From Actinocatenispora thailandica (lineage in GTDB: Bacteria; Actinomycetota; Actinomycetes; Mycobacteriales; Micromonosporaceae), in assembly GCF_016865425.1 (NCBI RefSeq), contig NZ_AP023355.1:248001-312000 (forward strand): 64,000 nucleotides of DNA, given 5' to 3'. How positions within the stretch are numbered: position 1 is the stretch's first letter; every line of letters starts with the position of its first letter. Of the stretch, positions 8,148-17,073 are shown in pieces. Below the pieces are notes generated by a model. That model was not told where the DNA came from, searched no databases, and saw only the letters and a program-made list of their open reading frames with translations. Position numbers and translations under genes: made by a program.

Positions 8148-9449
8148 TCAGTCGCCGAAGACGCGGCGGGTGTAGTCGTTGGCGAACACCCGGTCCGGGT
8201 CGAGCCGGTCGCGCACCGCGCGGAACTCGTCGAACCGGGGATAGCTGGCGCGCAGCGAATCGGCGTCCTGCCAGTGCAGCTTGCCCCAGTGCGGCCGGCC
8301 GTCCAGGTCGCGCAGCACCGCCTCCACGGCGTGGAAGTACGGCTCGTACGCCATCCCGACGTACTGGTGCACGGCGAGGTAGGCGGCGTCCCGGCCGTGC
8401 GCGGTGGACAGCCAGACGTCGTCGGCCGCCGCCACCCGGACCTCCACCGGGAACGCGATGTGCACCCCGCAGGTCTCGACGGCGCGGCGCAACCCGGCGA
8501 ACGCGTCGGGCAGCGCCTCGCGCGGCACCGAGTACTCCATCTCGACGAACCGGACCCGGCGCGGCGTGCAGAACACCCGGTCGGAGCGGTCCGCGTAGCT
8601 GCGCGCCGACAGCGCCCGCGCGGAGAGCCCGTTGACCCGCGGGGCGAGCGCCGGTGCGCGGCGCACCAGCTTGCACAGTACCGAGAAGGCGGTGTTGGAC
8701 AGCAGCTCGTCGTCGAGCAGGCGACGCCAGGTCGGCAGCGGGTGCGGTGCCTCGTCCGGGCCGAGCCGGTTGTTGCGCTTGACCGACGTCAGTTCGGTGT
8801 AGGGGAACCAGTAGAACTCGAAGTGGTCGTTGGCCGCCGCCAGCTCATCCACAGTGGACAGTACGGTGTCCAGCGGCATCGGCCGCTCGTCCGCGCGCAG
8901 CGGGAAGGAGTCCACACAGGACAGTTCGAGTTCGGTGAGCACGCCGACGGCGCCGACACCCAGCCGGGCCGCCTCGAACACCTCCGGGTGCTCGGTCGGC
9001 GACGCGTGCAGCACCTCGCCGGTGCCCGTCACCAGCGTCAGACCGGCGACGAAGGTGGCCAGCCCGCCGAGCTTCGCGCCGGTCCCGTGGGTACCGGTGG
9101 AGATCGCGCCGGCGACGGTCTGCCGGTCGATGTCCCCCAGGTTCGGCAGCGCCAGGTCGACCGCGGCGAGCACCCGGTTCAGCGCGTGCAGCGGCATCCC
9201 CGCCGGCACGGTGATCCGCTTCGCCTCCCGGTCGACCGAGTACGCCCCGCTCGCCGGGGTCAGCCGGACCCCGTCGGTACTGGCGGCGCCGGTGAACGAG
9301 TGCCCGGACCCGACCGCCTTGAGGGTGCCGCCCGATTCGCGTACCCGGCCGACGATCTCGGCGACATGCTCGGCGGTGTCCGCCTCGGTGACCTGCCGCG
9401 CCACCGACCGCTGGTTGCCCGCCCAGTTCGTCCACTGTGGACTCGTCAT
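8148..9449 (-). CDS. FAD-linked lactone oxidase (D-arabinono-1,4-lactone oxidase family)
   Basis: A 433-residue member of the VAO flavoprotein family with an ALO C-terminal domain, expected to oxidise an aldonolactone or sugar alcohol with oxygen. The FAD domain shows AVGSGHSFTG near residue 50, whose His is the usual covalent FAD attachment site, and TGTHGTGAKLGG. The C-terminal HWGK in RPHWGKLHWQ is the hallmark of ALO, GLO and alditol oxidases. No signal peptide. Its ATG (9449-9447) overlaps the stop of the upstream gene as TGATG, with GGAGGT before it, so translation is probably coupled to the EEP protein. Confidence 0.88.
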   Translation of the reverse strand: MTSPQWTNWAGNQRSVARQVTEADTAEHVAEIVGRVRESGGTLKAVGSGHSFTGAASTDGVRLTPASGAYSVDREAKRITVPAGMPLHALNRVLAAVDLALPNLGDIDRQTVAGAISTGTHGTGAKLGGLATFVAGLTLVTGTGEVLHASPTEHPEVFEAARLGVGAVGVLTELELSCVDSFPLRADERPMPLDTVLSTVDELAAANDHFEFYWFPYTELTSVKRNNRLGPDEAPHPLPTWRRLLDDELLSNTAFSVLCKLVRRAPALAPRVNGLSARALSARSYADRSDRVFCTPRRVRFVEMEYSVPREALPDAFAGLRRAVETCGVHIAFPVEVRVAAADDVWLSTAHGRDAAYLAVHQYVGMAYEPYFHAVEAVLRDLDGRPHWGKLHWQDADSLRASYPRFDEFRAVRDRLDPDRVFANDYTRRVFGD

Positions 9450-11311
9450 CACACCTCCAGGTCGACGGCTACCGGTACATGATCCGACGCGGTGCTGCGC
9501 ACCGCCACGGTGTCGGAGACGGTGACGGCATTCGTGGCGTACACGTGGTCGATGTGCTTGCTCGGGTGATTCGACGGATAGGACGGGACGGACCGCTGCT
9601 CGGCCAGCCCCGCGGACTGCAACGTCACCAGCGCCGGCGAACCGGGCTCGGCGTTCAGGTCGCCGGCCAGCACCACCCTCGGCCCCAGGGTGCGGACCAG
9701 CTGCACCACCGCCCGCGCCTGCGACTGCGGCGGCGCGTCCGCGTTCGGCTGGAAGTGGGTGGCCACCACGGCGAGGTTCGTGTCGCCCAGCGACACCGTG
9801 ACGGCGAGCGCGCCCGCCCCGGTCGGCCCCTCGGCCGGCAGCGCGACCCGCCGCACCTGCCGGATCGGCAGCCGGGTCAGCACCGCGTCGCCCCACACCG
9901 GATCCGCCGCCGGCCCGAACTCGTACCGCATGTGCAACCGGCGGGCCACCGCGACCAGGTCGTCGTGCCCGCCGTTGAGGAACCAGCCGCGGTCGACCTC
10001 GTTGAGCAGCACCACGTCCGGGTGCTGCGCGGCGAGCGCGGCCGCCACGTCGGCCACCGCGAACCGGCCGCGCAGGTCGAACCCCATTCGGATGTTGTAG
10101 GTGACCAGCCGCAGCCGGTTGCTCGACGAGTCGGCGACCGCCGGCAGCGACGGCACCACGAGCGCGCCGGCCAGCCCGGCCAGGACGGCCAGGACCGGGA
10201 TGGCCACGATCGTGGCGGGCCGCTGCCGCACCGTCGCCCGTACCGGCCGCCACGGCGCCGCGGTCGCGCCGATCCACAGCGCCGCGATCAGCAGCAGGAC
10301 GCCGTTCGGGAAGCCGATCGAGGCGTCGTAGGCGGCGTAGTAACCGAACAGCAGCGCACCCGCGCCGAACAGCCCGCCGCCGGCCGCCAGACCGCGCCAC
10401 ACCGATCCGGCGCCACTGCCCGGCAGGCCGGCCCAGCCGAGGCAGCCGGCCAGCGCCAGCGCGCCGAGCGCCTGCGCGACCGGCCCGTACCAGGCGGCCA
10501 GCCCGCCGTCGGTGGTCGGGAACGTGCCGAGCACCAGCAGCGGCAGCGCCACCGCCGGCAGCCACGGAGTACCGGTCAGCCGGGGCCGGGCCGCGACGAG
10601 CACCGCCAGTACGCCGGCGCCGGCGACCAGGCCGACCGCCAGCGGTGCGGGCATGGTGCCGGCGCCGGCGCGGGCGGTGGCGCCGGTGAGCACGCCGTAC
10701 AGCAGGATCGCCGGGCCGACGGCGGACCAGTACCGCTTGGCGGGGGCGCCGGCCGGGGTCCGCAGCGCCGCGGTGGCGAGCACCGCGACGCCGAACGCGA
10801 CCAGCAGCGCGAGCCGCAGCAGCACCCAGCCGGCGCCGTGCCGCCAGATCAGGTCCTCGTCGCCCAGCAGCGTGTCCAGCACCGTACTGCCGGCGAGCCC
10901 GGCGGTGACCCCCACCGCATGCCAGGCGCCGACCAGCCGCGGCTGCGTCCGGTCGGCCGCGGCGAGCCGGGCCCCGCTCAGCGCGTCACCGGTCACGTAC
11001 CAGTAGCCGCCGGCGACGGCGACGGCCGCCGCGTACAGCTGGGGTTGGCCGCCGTCGGTGAACAGCAGGGCGAGGTGCCCTGCGAGCAGTGCGGCGGCGC
11101 CGGCGGCCCGGACCACTCCGCTGTACGTGTACCGCCCGACGACCGCGGCGACCAGGCCGGCGGCGAACCACCCCAGCGCGAACCCGCCGAGCAGGACCGG
11201 CGAGGTGCTGCCCGCGTCGCCGAAGATGGTGATGAGGGAGGGCAGGAAGACGCGCAGCGCGTCGAGGAGCAACAGCACGCCGAGCGCCGTCGCCAGGATC
11301 CGCCGGGTCAT
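9449..11311 (-). CDS. multi-pass membrane protein with C-terminal EEP (endonuclease/exonuclease/phosphatase) domain
   Basis: A 620-residue protein. About the first 370 residues form roughly ten hydrophobic helices. The last 240 are an EEP domain with all the usual motifs: TYNIRMG, LNEVDRG, THFQPNA, GDLNAEPGS and SDHVPVAVDL. Family enzymes cleave phosphodiesters in nucleic acids, phosphoinositides or sphingomyelin, or remove phosphate; the active site here probably faces the cell exterior. It is first in a two-gene unit with the FAD oxidase. ATG 11311 starts directly with the first membrane helix. The link between oxidase and phosphatase is unknown. Confidence 0.82.
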   Translation of the reverse strand: MTRRILATALGVLLLLDALRVFLPSLITIFGDAGSTSPVLLGGFALGWFAAGLVAAVVGRYTYSGVVRAAGAAALLAGHLALLFTDGGQPQLYAAAVAVAGGYWYVTGDALSGARLAAADRTQPRLVGAWHAVGVTAGLAGSTVLDTLLGDEDLIWRHGAGWVLLRLALLVAFGVAVLATAALRTPAGAPAKRYWSAVGPAILLYGVLTGATARAGAGTMPAPLAVGLVAGAGVLAVLVAARPRLTGTPWLPAVALPLLVLGTFPTTDGGLAAWYGPVAQALGALALAGCLGWAGLPGSGAGSVWRGLAAGGGLFGAGALLFGYYAAYDASIGFPNGVLLLIAALWIGATAAPWRPVRATVRQRPATIVAIPVLAVLAGLAGALVVPSLPAVADSSSNRLRLVTYNIRMGFDLRGRFAVADVAAALAAQHPDVVLLNEVDRGWFLNGGHDDLVAVARRLHMRYEFGPAADPVWGDAVLTRLPIRQVRRVALPAEGPTGAGALAVTVSLGDTNLAVVATHFQPNADAPPQSQARAVVQLVRTLGPRVVLAGDLNAEPGSPALVTLQSAGLAEQRSVPSYPSNHPSKHIDHVYATNAVTVSDTVAVRSTASDHVPVAVDLEV

Positions 11312-11533
11312 GATAGGTGAATACTCCTCATGTCTGGCAACGTCAACGCCCTCAAGATCGATCGGGCATGATGGACAACGCGACTCGGGCCCGCCTGGCG
11401 GTCGACGACGGCGAGTCGCCGTGCACTCCGCGGCGGGCCCGGCACGAGGTGGTGCGATCCTAGGGCTGTTGGGCGGTTCCGCACCACCCGGGGCACTCGC
11501 CCGTCCGGGTGCGCGGCGCACGGTGAGGGGGCG

Positions 11534-12184
11534 GTGACGGTGGCGCAGGGTCGGCAGGTTGCCGGGGGTAAGAGTGGGGCCCCGCTGCGGCGGGTGCCGA
11601 TGCAGGAGCGCAGCGCGGCCCGGGTGCAGCGGATGCTCGACGCCTGCGCCGAACTGGTCGACGAACTCGGCTACGACGGGCTGAGCACCACGCTGCTCGC
11701 CGAACGCGCCGGCGTCGCCATCGGCTCGGTCTACCAGTTCTTCCCGGACAAGCGCGCCGTCGTGCAGGCGGTCACCGTCCGCAACCTGGAGACGTACCTG
11801 CAGCGCATCTCCCGCCGGTTCACCGAGGGCGGCTTCGAGCACTGGTGGGACGGCGTCGACGCGGTCATCGACGAGTACGTGGAGATGCAGCGCGGCACGC
11901 CCGGCTTCCGCGGCCTGCACTTCGGCGACATCGTCGACACCCACCTGCTCGACGAGAACCGCGACAACAACGACGTCATCGTCGGCAAGCTGCGCGACGT
12001 GCTGGTCGAACGGTTCGAGCTGGTCGCCGACGAGCGGCTCGACTTCGCCCTGGCGATCGCGGTGGAGACCGGCGACGCGCTGATCAAGCTCGCCTTCCGC
12101 CGGACCCCGGACGGCGACGCCGCGGTGATCACCGAGGCCAAGGCGCTGATCCGGCAGTACCTCGCGGGCTACGTCACCGTCTGA
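11534..12184 (+). CDS. TetR-family transcriptional regulator
   Basis: A 216-residue repressor-type protein. The N-terminal HTH covers residues 25-70 (VQRMLDACAELVDELGYDG, then AGVAIGSVYQFFPDKRAV), and a C-terminal ligand domain follows. Start GTG 11534 overlaps a G-rich Shine-Dalgarno; a basic extension of about 20 residues precedes the HTH. It is divergent from the EEP/FAD-oxidase pair across 222 nt (11312-11533), so that pair is its likeliest target. I could not find a clean palindromic operator in the gap. Confidence 0.88.
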   Translation: MTVAQGRQVAGGKSGAPLRRVPMQERSAARVQRMLDACAELVDELGYDGLSTTLLAERAGVAIGSVYQFFPDKRAVVQAVTVRNLETYLQRISRRFTEGGFEHWWDGVDAVIDEYVEMQRGTPGFRGLHFGDIVDTHLLDENRDNNDVIVGKLRDVLVERFELVADERLDFALAIAVETGDALIKLAFRRTPDGDAAVITEAKALIRQYLAGYVTV

Positions 12185-12229
12185 CGCCTCATACGCTGGT
12201 GGTGGCAGCCACCAGCGGAGGTGCGCACG

Positions 12230-12772
12230 ATGGCAGCGTCGACCGATCGCGGAGTTGCGGGCGAGGGGTTCACTGTGGAGACCGCCGAGGGATTGCTCCC
12301 TCCCGGTACCCGTTTCGAACTCCATGAGGGAAACATCCTCGTGATGACCCCGGCAGCACAGTGGCACTCCGATGTCCAGATGCGTGTCGTGCAGATGCTC
12401 CGAGAGCGTGGTCTCGTTGCCGGCATGGAAGTCGGTGTCGAGATCGCTCCAGAGGAAACCCGCGTCCTCGACGTCGGTGTGTTCAAGGGGCAGCGCGACC
12501 TGCACAAGGCTTATTTCAGTGCCGATCAGATCGCGCTGGCGGTCGAGGTGGTGTCGCCGAGCACCGCGCAGAACGACTTTCGGGACAAGCCGATCCTGTA
12601 CGCGAAGCTGGGCATTCCAGCGTTCTGGCGGATCACCGAGAACGAGGACGACGAGGGGAACATCACCGACTACATCGTTGAGCTGTTCGTACTCGACGAG
12701 AAGGGGCGGTACGCGCTGGAGCGGACCGCATCGCTGGACGACCTGGAGGCCGAGGACGGCGAGCCGAGCTGA
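12230..12772 (+). CDS. Uma2-family (DUF820) restriction-endonuclease-fold protein
   Basis: A 180-residue PD-(D/E)xK-fold protein. Visible family marks are PPGTRFELHEGNILVMTP at the N-terminus, the catalytic Asp in RVLDVGVFKG, and LAVEVVSPSTAQNDFRDKP, which supplies the E...K pair. Uma2 proteins are abundant in actinomycetes and cyanobacteria, often as solitary genes, and their role is unproven. ATG 12230 is preferred to GTG 12221 because GGAGGTG lies eight bases before it. The codon use is a little less GC-rich than in neighbours, consistent with a mobile gene. Confidence 0.85.
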   Translation: MAASTDRGVAGEGFTVETAEGLLPPGTRFELHEGNILVMTPAAQWHSDVQMRVVQMLRERGLVAGMEVGVEIAPEETRVLDVGVFKGQRDLHKAYFSADQIALAVEVVSPSTAQNDFRDKPILYAKLGIPAFWRITENEDDEGNITDYIVELFVLDEKGRYALERTASLDDLEAEDGEPS

Positions 12773-12791
12773 CGCGGCCGGCACGACCTGT

Positions 12792-13994
12792 TCAGAGGAA
12801 CGCGTGGCCCTCGCCGCGGTAGGTGGGGACGGTGTCCACGATCCGGTCCCCGTCGACCAGGTGCAGCTCGTCGACGTGCTCGCACAGCTCGCCGGCCTTG
12901 GCGTGCCGGAACCAGACCCGGTCGCCGACGGTCAGCTCCGACACCCCCGGGCCGGTCAGCGGGGTCTGCACCTCGCCGGCGCCCTCGGTACCGACGTAGC
13001 GCAGCCCGGCCGGCAGGGTGGGCCGCGGCAACCGGTCGGCGCGCGGTACGCCGGAAGCGACCCAGCCGCCGCCCAGCACGGTGACCACGCCCGGTGCCGG
13101 CCGGCGCACCACCGGCAGGGCGAAGAACGCCGCCGGATGCGGGCGCCAGGCGGCGTAGCCGTCGAACGTGACCGGGCCGTACAGGCCGGAACCGGCGGCG
13201 ATCTCGGTGACCGCCGGCTCGGCCGCGGTGCTGTGCACGCTGCCGGTGCCGCCGCCGTTGACGAACTCCAGCTCGGTGACCTGGCGGACCGCGGCGACCG
13301 CGGCGGCCCGGCGGGCGGCCAGCTCGGCCCGCGAGACGCGCTGGATGCGGCGCAGCAACGCACCGTACAGCGGGCGCCCCGGCGGGTGGTCCTGCAGACC
13401 GGCGATGTGCGCCTCGTACGCCATCAGGCCGACCAGCCGGAACCCGGGGCGGGCGACGACGGCGCGGGCGGCGCGCGCCAGCTGCGCCGGGCTGTGCAGC
13501 GGGGAGCGCCGGACCCCGATGTGCGCCGCCCCGAGCAGCGGCCGCCAGGACGCGTCCAGCTCCAGGCAGACCCGTACCGGTGGGCGACGTGCCGGCAGCA
13601 CCGAGTCGATCAGGTCCAGCTGCTCCGGTGCGTCGATCATCACCGTGACGCGCTCGGCGAGCGCCTCGTCGGCCAGCTCGGCGAGCGCCGCGCGGTGCAC
13701 GCTCGGGTACGCCACGAGCACGTCGGGGTGGCCGGCCCGGGCCAGCCACACCGCCTCCGGCAGGGTGAACGCCATGATGCCGGCGAACCCCGGTTCGGCC
13801 AGTGCCCGGGTCAGCAGCGCCCGGCAGCGCACCGACTTGCTCGCCACCCGGATCGGCCGGCCCGCGGCCCGGGACCGCAGCTCCGCCGCGTTGGCGTCGA
13901 ACGCCGCCAGGTCGACCACCGCGAACGGCGGATCCAGCTCGGCGGTCGCCGCGTCCAGCCGGTCCCGCAGCGCCCGGCTCGACCGTTGCTCCAT
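12792..13994 (-). CDS. PLP-dependent alanine-racemase-barrel enzyme (D-threonine aldolase/amino acid deaminase type)
   Basis: A 400-residue fold-type III PLP enzyme. The Schiff-base lysine is in RVASKSVRC near residue 50, an NGGGTGS phosphate-binding loop lies near residue 245, and the C-terminal FRHAKAGELCEH near residue 370 gives the His and Cys that bind the metal in D-threonine aldolases and D-serine dehydratases. The substrate is probably a D-hydroxy-amino acid. ATG 13994 has a -10 hexamer TACGTT (14002-14007) seven bases upstream, so the mRNA is likely leaderless; an in-frame start ten codons further upstream would overlap that promoter. Confidence 0.82.
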   Translation of the reverse strand: MEQRSSRALRDRLDAATAELDPPFAVVDLAAFDANAAELRSRAAGRPIRVASKSVRCRALLTRALAEPGFAGIMAFTLPEAVWLARAGHPDVLVAYPSVHRAALAELADEALAERVTVMIDAPEQLDLIDSVLPARRPPVRVCLELDASWRPLLGAAHIGVRRSPLHSPAQLARAARAVVARPGFRLVGLMAYEAHIAGLQDHPPGRPLYGALLRRIQRVSRAELAARRAAAVAAVRQVTELEFVNGGGTGSVHSTAAEPAVTEIAAGSGLYGPVTFDGYAAWRPHPAAFFALPVVRRPAPGVVTVLGGGWVASGVPRADRLPRPTLPAGLRYVGTEGAGEVQTPLTGPGVSELTVGDRVWFRHAKAGELCEHVDELHLVDGDRIVDTVPTYRGEGHAFL

Positions 13995-14103
13995 GGCGCC
14001 AAACGTAGCGCCGGATCCGGTCAAACGCGAGATCTCTTCATGAATTTGCCGGCGTGGTGACGCTCACCGCTCCCGCCGGCGCGGGCGGCCCACCCCGAGC
14101 GCG

Positions 14104-17067
14104 GTGCGCACCTACCCTGAACAACCCGCCGATAGAGTGGAATGCACGCGCGAGGGCCCGACGGACCCGTCGTCGACCGCGCAGCCGGCGGCCCGGCACC
14201 GTGCCACCGGTGCCCCGCCCGCAACGGGGGAGGAGTCAGTCATCGCCACGCATCCCGCCGAGGAGCGGTCGAGCACCAGCGGAGCCGAGGCGCCGGGTAC
14301 CAGCAAGCTGTCCGGGATCGCCGAGCTCAAGGCCATCCTGCGGCTCCGGGCGTTTCGCCGGCTGTGGATCGTGCTCGGCTTCTCCTCCATCGGTGACTGG
14401 CTCGGCATCCTCGCCACCAGTACCTTCGCCTCCAGCCTGTTCTCCAACCCGGCAGCCCAGGGCGCCGCGTTCTCCGGCGCCATCGTGGTCCGGCTGATCC
14501 CGGCGCTGGTGCTCGGGCCGATCGCCGGCGTGTTCGCGGACCGGTTCGACCGCCGCCGCACCATGGTCATCTGCGACTCCACCCGCTTCGTGCTGTACGC
14601 GTCGATCCCGATCGTCGGCATCTTCGCGGGCAGCGTGCTGACCGCCGCCTGGCTCGCGGTCGCCACCTTCATGATCGAGACCTGCCAGATGATGTGGGCC
14701 CCGGCCAAGGAGGCGTCGGTACCCAACCTGGTGCCGAAGAAGCGGCTGGAGCGGGCGAACCAGCTCGCGATGGCCACCACGTACGGCATCACGCCGATCC
14801 TCGCCGGCCTCGTCCTGGCGTTCCTCAACTGGCTGATCGGCGCGCTCGGCTTCGGCTCGTCGTACTCGGTGGCGCTGGTCCTGAACGCCCTGACGTACGC
14901 GGCGACCGCACTGATGGTGTGGTTCGGCATCAAGGAGATCTCCGGGCACCGGGAGTCCCGGCCGGAGCGGGCCGAGGAGGGCATGCTCCGCCAGTTCGTC
15001 GACGGCTGGCGCTACATCGCCCGGTTCCGGTTCGCCCGCGGGCTGGTACTCGGCATCTTCGGCGCGTTCGCCGCGGCGGGCGTGGTGATCGGCGCCGGCC
15101 GCACCTACGCGAAGTCGCTCGGCGGCGGCGACGCCTCGTTCTTCCTGCTGTTCGCGCTGCTGTTCGTCGGCCTCGGTATCGGCATCGGTGCCGGTCCCAA
15201 GCTGGTCGGGCAGCTGTCCCGGCGGCGCTGGTTCGGGCTGTCGATCATCCTCGCCACCGGTGCGGTCGGGCTGCTCGCGATCGCCCCGCACCTGTTCGTC
15301 GCCGCGTTCCTGACCGTCGTGGTCGGCGCCGGCGCCGGGATGGCGTTCCTGAACGGCATCACGTTGCTCGGCGTCGAGATCGACGACGCGATGCGCGGCC
15401 GGGTGTACTCGTTCATCCAGGTGTCGGTGCAGGGCGTGCTGCTGCTGACGCTGTCCGCGTCCAGCGTGCTGGTCGGCATCGGCTCGTCCCGGGTGCTGTC
15501 GCTCGGACCGGTCGCGGTCAGCATCAGCTCCACCCGGGTGCTGCTGCTCGCCGCCGGCGTGGTCGGGGTGTTCGCCGGATTCGCCGCGCTGCGGCAGATG
15601 GACGACAAGCGCGGCGTACCGCTGCTCGCCGACATCATCTCCTCGATCCGGGGCCGCCCGCTCGGCCGGCCGGAGCCGCACGAGGGCAGCGGGCTGTTCG
15701 TGGTGTTCGAGGGTGGCGAGGGCGCCGGGAAGTCGACCCAGGTGATCAAGCTGGCCGCCTGGCTGCGGGTGCACGGCAACGAGGCGGTGGTGACCCGGGA
15801 ACCGGGCGCGACCGAGGTCGGTGCGCGGATCCGCGGGCTGGTGCTGGACGCCGGCGACACCACCGTGTCCCCCCGCGCCGAGGCGTTGCTGTACGCGGCG
15901 GATCGGGCACATCACGTCGCCACCGTGGTCCGGCCCGCGTTGCAGCGCGGTGCCGTCGTGGTCAGCGACCGGTACGTCGACTCGTCGCTCGCCTACCAGG
16001 GCGCCGGCCGCACCCTGCCCAGCGAGGAGATCGGCTGGCTGTCCGACTGGGCCACCGGCGGCCTGCGACCCGACCTGGTGGTCCTGCTCGACATCGACCC
16101 GAGCGTGGGGCTGGCCCGGGCCGCCGCCCGCAGCACGGCCGACAAGCTGGAGGCCGAGTCGATCCTGTTCCACGAGCGGGTCCGGCAGGCGTTCCTCGAC
16201 CTGTCCGAGCGTGACCCGGCACGCTACCTGGTGCTGGACGGCACGCTGGACCAGGAGCAGCTCGCCGAGCGGGTCCGGGAGCGGGTCTCCCGGCTGCTCC
16301 AGCCGACCGACGACGACGCCGATTCCGAGCCGGCCGCCGGTCGCGCGCCGGCGCCGTCGGCTGCCGCGCCGGGCGATGCTGCCGGTGTTTCCGAGCCGGC
16401 CGGCACCGGGTCGCCGCGACGTTCGGCGCCGGGTGACCGGCCGGCGTCCGCGGAGCGGTCCGCGCCCCGCCCGGACGCCACCGCGGTGCTGCCCCCGGAA
16501 GCGGCGGCCACGGTGCCGCCCGCGGAGGCGGCGCGCGAGCCGGCCGTCGCGGTCGCCGCGGCCGAGACGACGGTGCTGCCGCAGGTCTCGGCCGAGACGA
16601 CGGTGCCGCCGCAGGCTGGGGACGAGACGACGGTGCTGCCGAAGGCCGCGGACGAGACGAGCGTGTTGCCCGAGGTCGCGGACGAGACGACGGTGCCGCC
16701 GCAGGCCGGGGACGAGACGACGGTGCTGCCGAAGGCCGCGGACGAGACGAGCGTGTTGCCCCGGCTGGTGGACGAGACGACGGTGCTGCCGAAGGTGACG
16801 GACGAGACGAGCGCGCCGCCGAAAGCCACGGAGGAGACGGCGCCGCCGGCCGGCCCGGATGGGACGACGGTGCTGCCGGTGGTCGCGGAACCGAGCGATC
16901 CGTGGCGGTCGTCGACCGAGACGGCGACGTTCCCGGCGGTCACGCCCGGCTTCGATCCGTGGGGGCGGCCCGCCGAGCCGGAACGGCCCGGGTACGACGA
17001 CGAGACCATGATCATGCCGTCCCGCACCGGCGACCTGCGCCGCCGGCGGCCACGGCGGAAGCGCTGA
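14104..17067 (+). CDS. tmk: MFS-type membrane domain fused to thymidylate kinase, with repetitive tail
   Basis: The largest frame gives 987 residues. Residues 80-510 are an MFS-like domain of about twelve helices (FRRLWIVLGFSSIGDWLGIL first; VFADRFDRRRTM is the typical cytosolic loop). Residues 530-745 are dTMP kinase, making dTDP for DNA synthesis: P-loop FEGGEGAGKSTQ, DRY motif SDRYVDSSLAYQG, and a basic LID region. The tail holds decapeptide repeats. This fusion is common in actinomycetes, next to holB as here. The start is uncertain: GTG 14104 is the canonical choice, but the only strong Shine-Dalgarno (GGGGGAGGAG, 14226-14235) precedes an ATC at 14242. Confidence 0.9.
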   Translation: MRTYPEQPADRVECTREGPTDPSSTAQPAARHRATGAPPATGEESVIATHPAEERSSTSGAEAPGTSKLSGIAELKAILRLRAFRRLWIVLGFSSIGDWLGILATSTFASSLFSNPAAQGAAFSGAIVVRLIPALVLGPIAGVFADRFDRRRTMVICDSTRFVLYASIPIVGIFAGSVLTAAWLAVATFMIETCQMMWAPAKEASVPNLVPKKRLERANQLAMATTYGITPILAGLVLAFLNWLIGALGFGSSYSVALVLNALTYAATALMVWFGIKEISGHRESRPERAEEGMLRQFVDGWRYIARFRFARGLVLGIFGAFAAAGVVIGAGRTYAKSLGGGDASFFLLFALLFVGLGIGIGAGPKLVGQLSRRRWFGLSIILATGAVGLLAIAPHLFVAAFLTVVVGAGAGMAFLNGITLLGVEIDDAMRGRVYSFIQVSVQGVLLLTLSASSVLVGIGSSRVLSLGPVAVSISSTRVLLLAAGVVGVFAGFAALRQMDDKRGVPLLADIISSIRGRPLGRPEPHEGSGLFVVFEGGEGAGKSTQVIKLAAWLRVHGNEAVVTREPGATEVGARIRGLVLDAGDTTVSPRAEALLYAADRAHHVATVVRPALQRGAVVVSDRYVDSSLAYQGAGRTLPSEEIGWLSDWATGGLRPDLVVLLDIDPSVGLARAAARSTADKLEAESILFHERVRQAFLDLSERDPARYLVLDGTLDQEQLAERVRERVSRLLQPTDDDADSEPAAGRAPAPSAAAPGDAAGVSEPAGTGSPRRSAPGDRPASAERSAPRPDATAVLPPEAAATVPPAEAAREPAVAVAAAETTVLPQVSAETTVPPQAGDETTVLPKAADETSVLPEVADETTVPPQAGDETTVLPKAADETSVLPRLVDETTVLPKVTDETSAPPKATEETAPPAGPDGTTVLPVVAEPSDPWRSSTETATFPAVTPGFDPWGRPAEPERPGYDDETMIMPSRTGDLRRRRPRRKR
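16564..16863 (+). repeat. 30-bp coding repeat (decapeptide ETTVLPxxxD)
   Basis: Ten 30-bp units in the tail of the tmk fusion encode variants of ETTVLPKAAD and ETTVPPQAGD. Three consecutive units are duplicated as a 90-bp block (16594-16683 and 16684-16773, nearly identical). Each unit keeps an acidic residue before Thr-Thr and hydrophobic residues after it, and the pattern recurs near the protein end as DDETMIMPS. Confidence 0.9.
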
Positions 17068-17073
17068 GCGACC

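Noticed and set aside
9437-11320. 627-codon open frame on the plus strand across the EEP gene
   Set aside because: Gly/Arg/Gln/Pro-rich shadow of the minus-strand gene, which has complete EEP motifs; no ribosome site.
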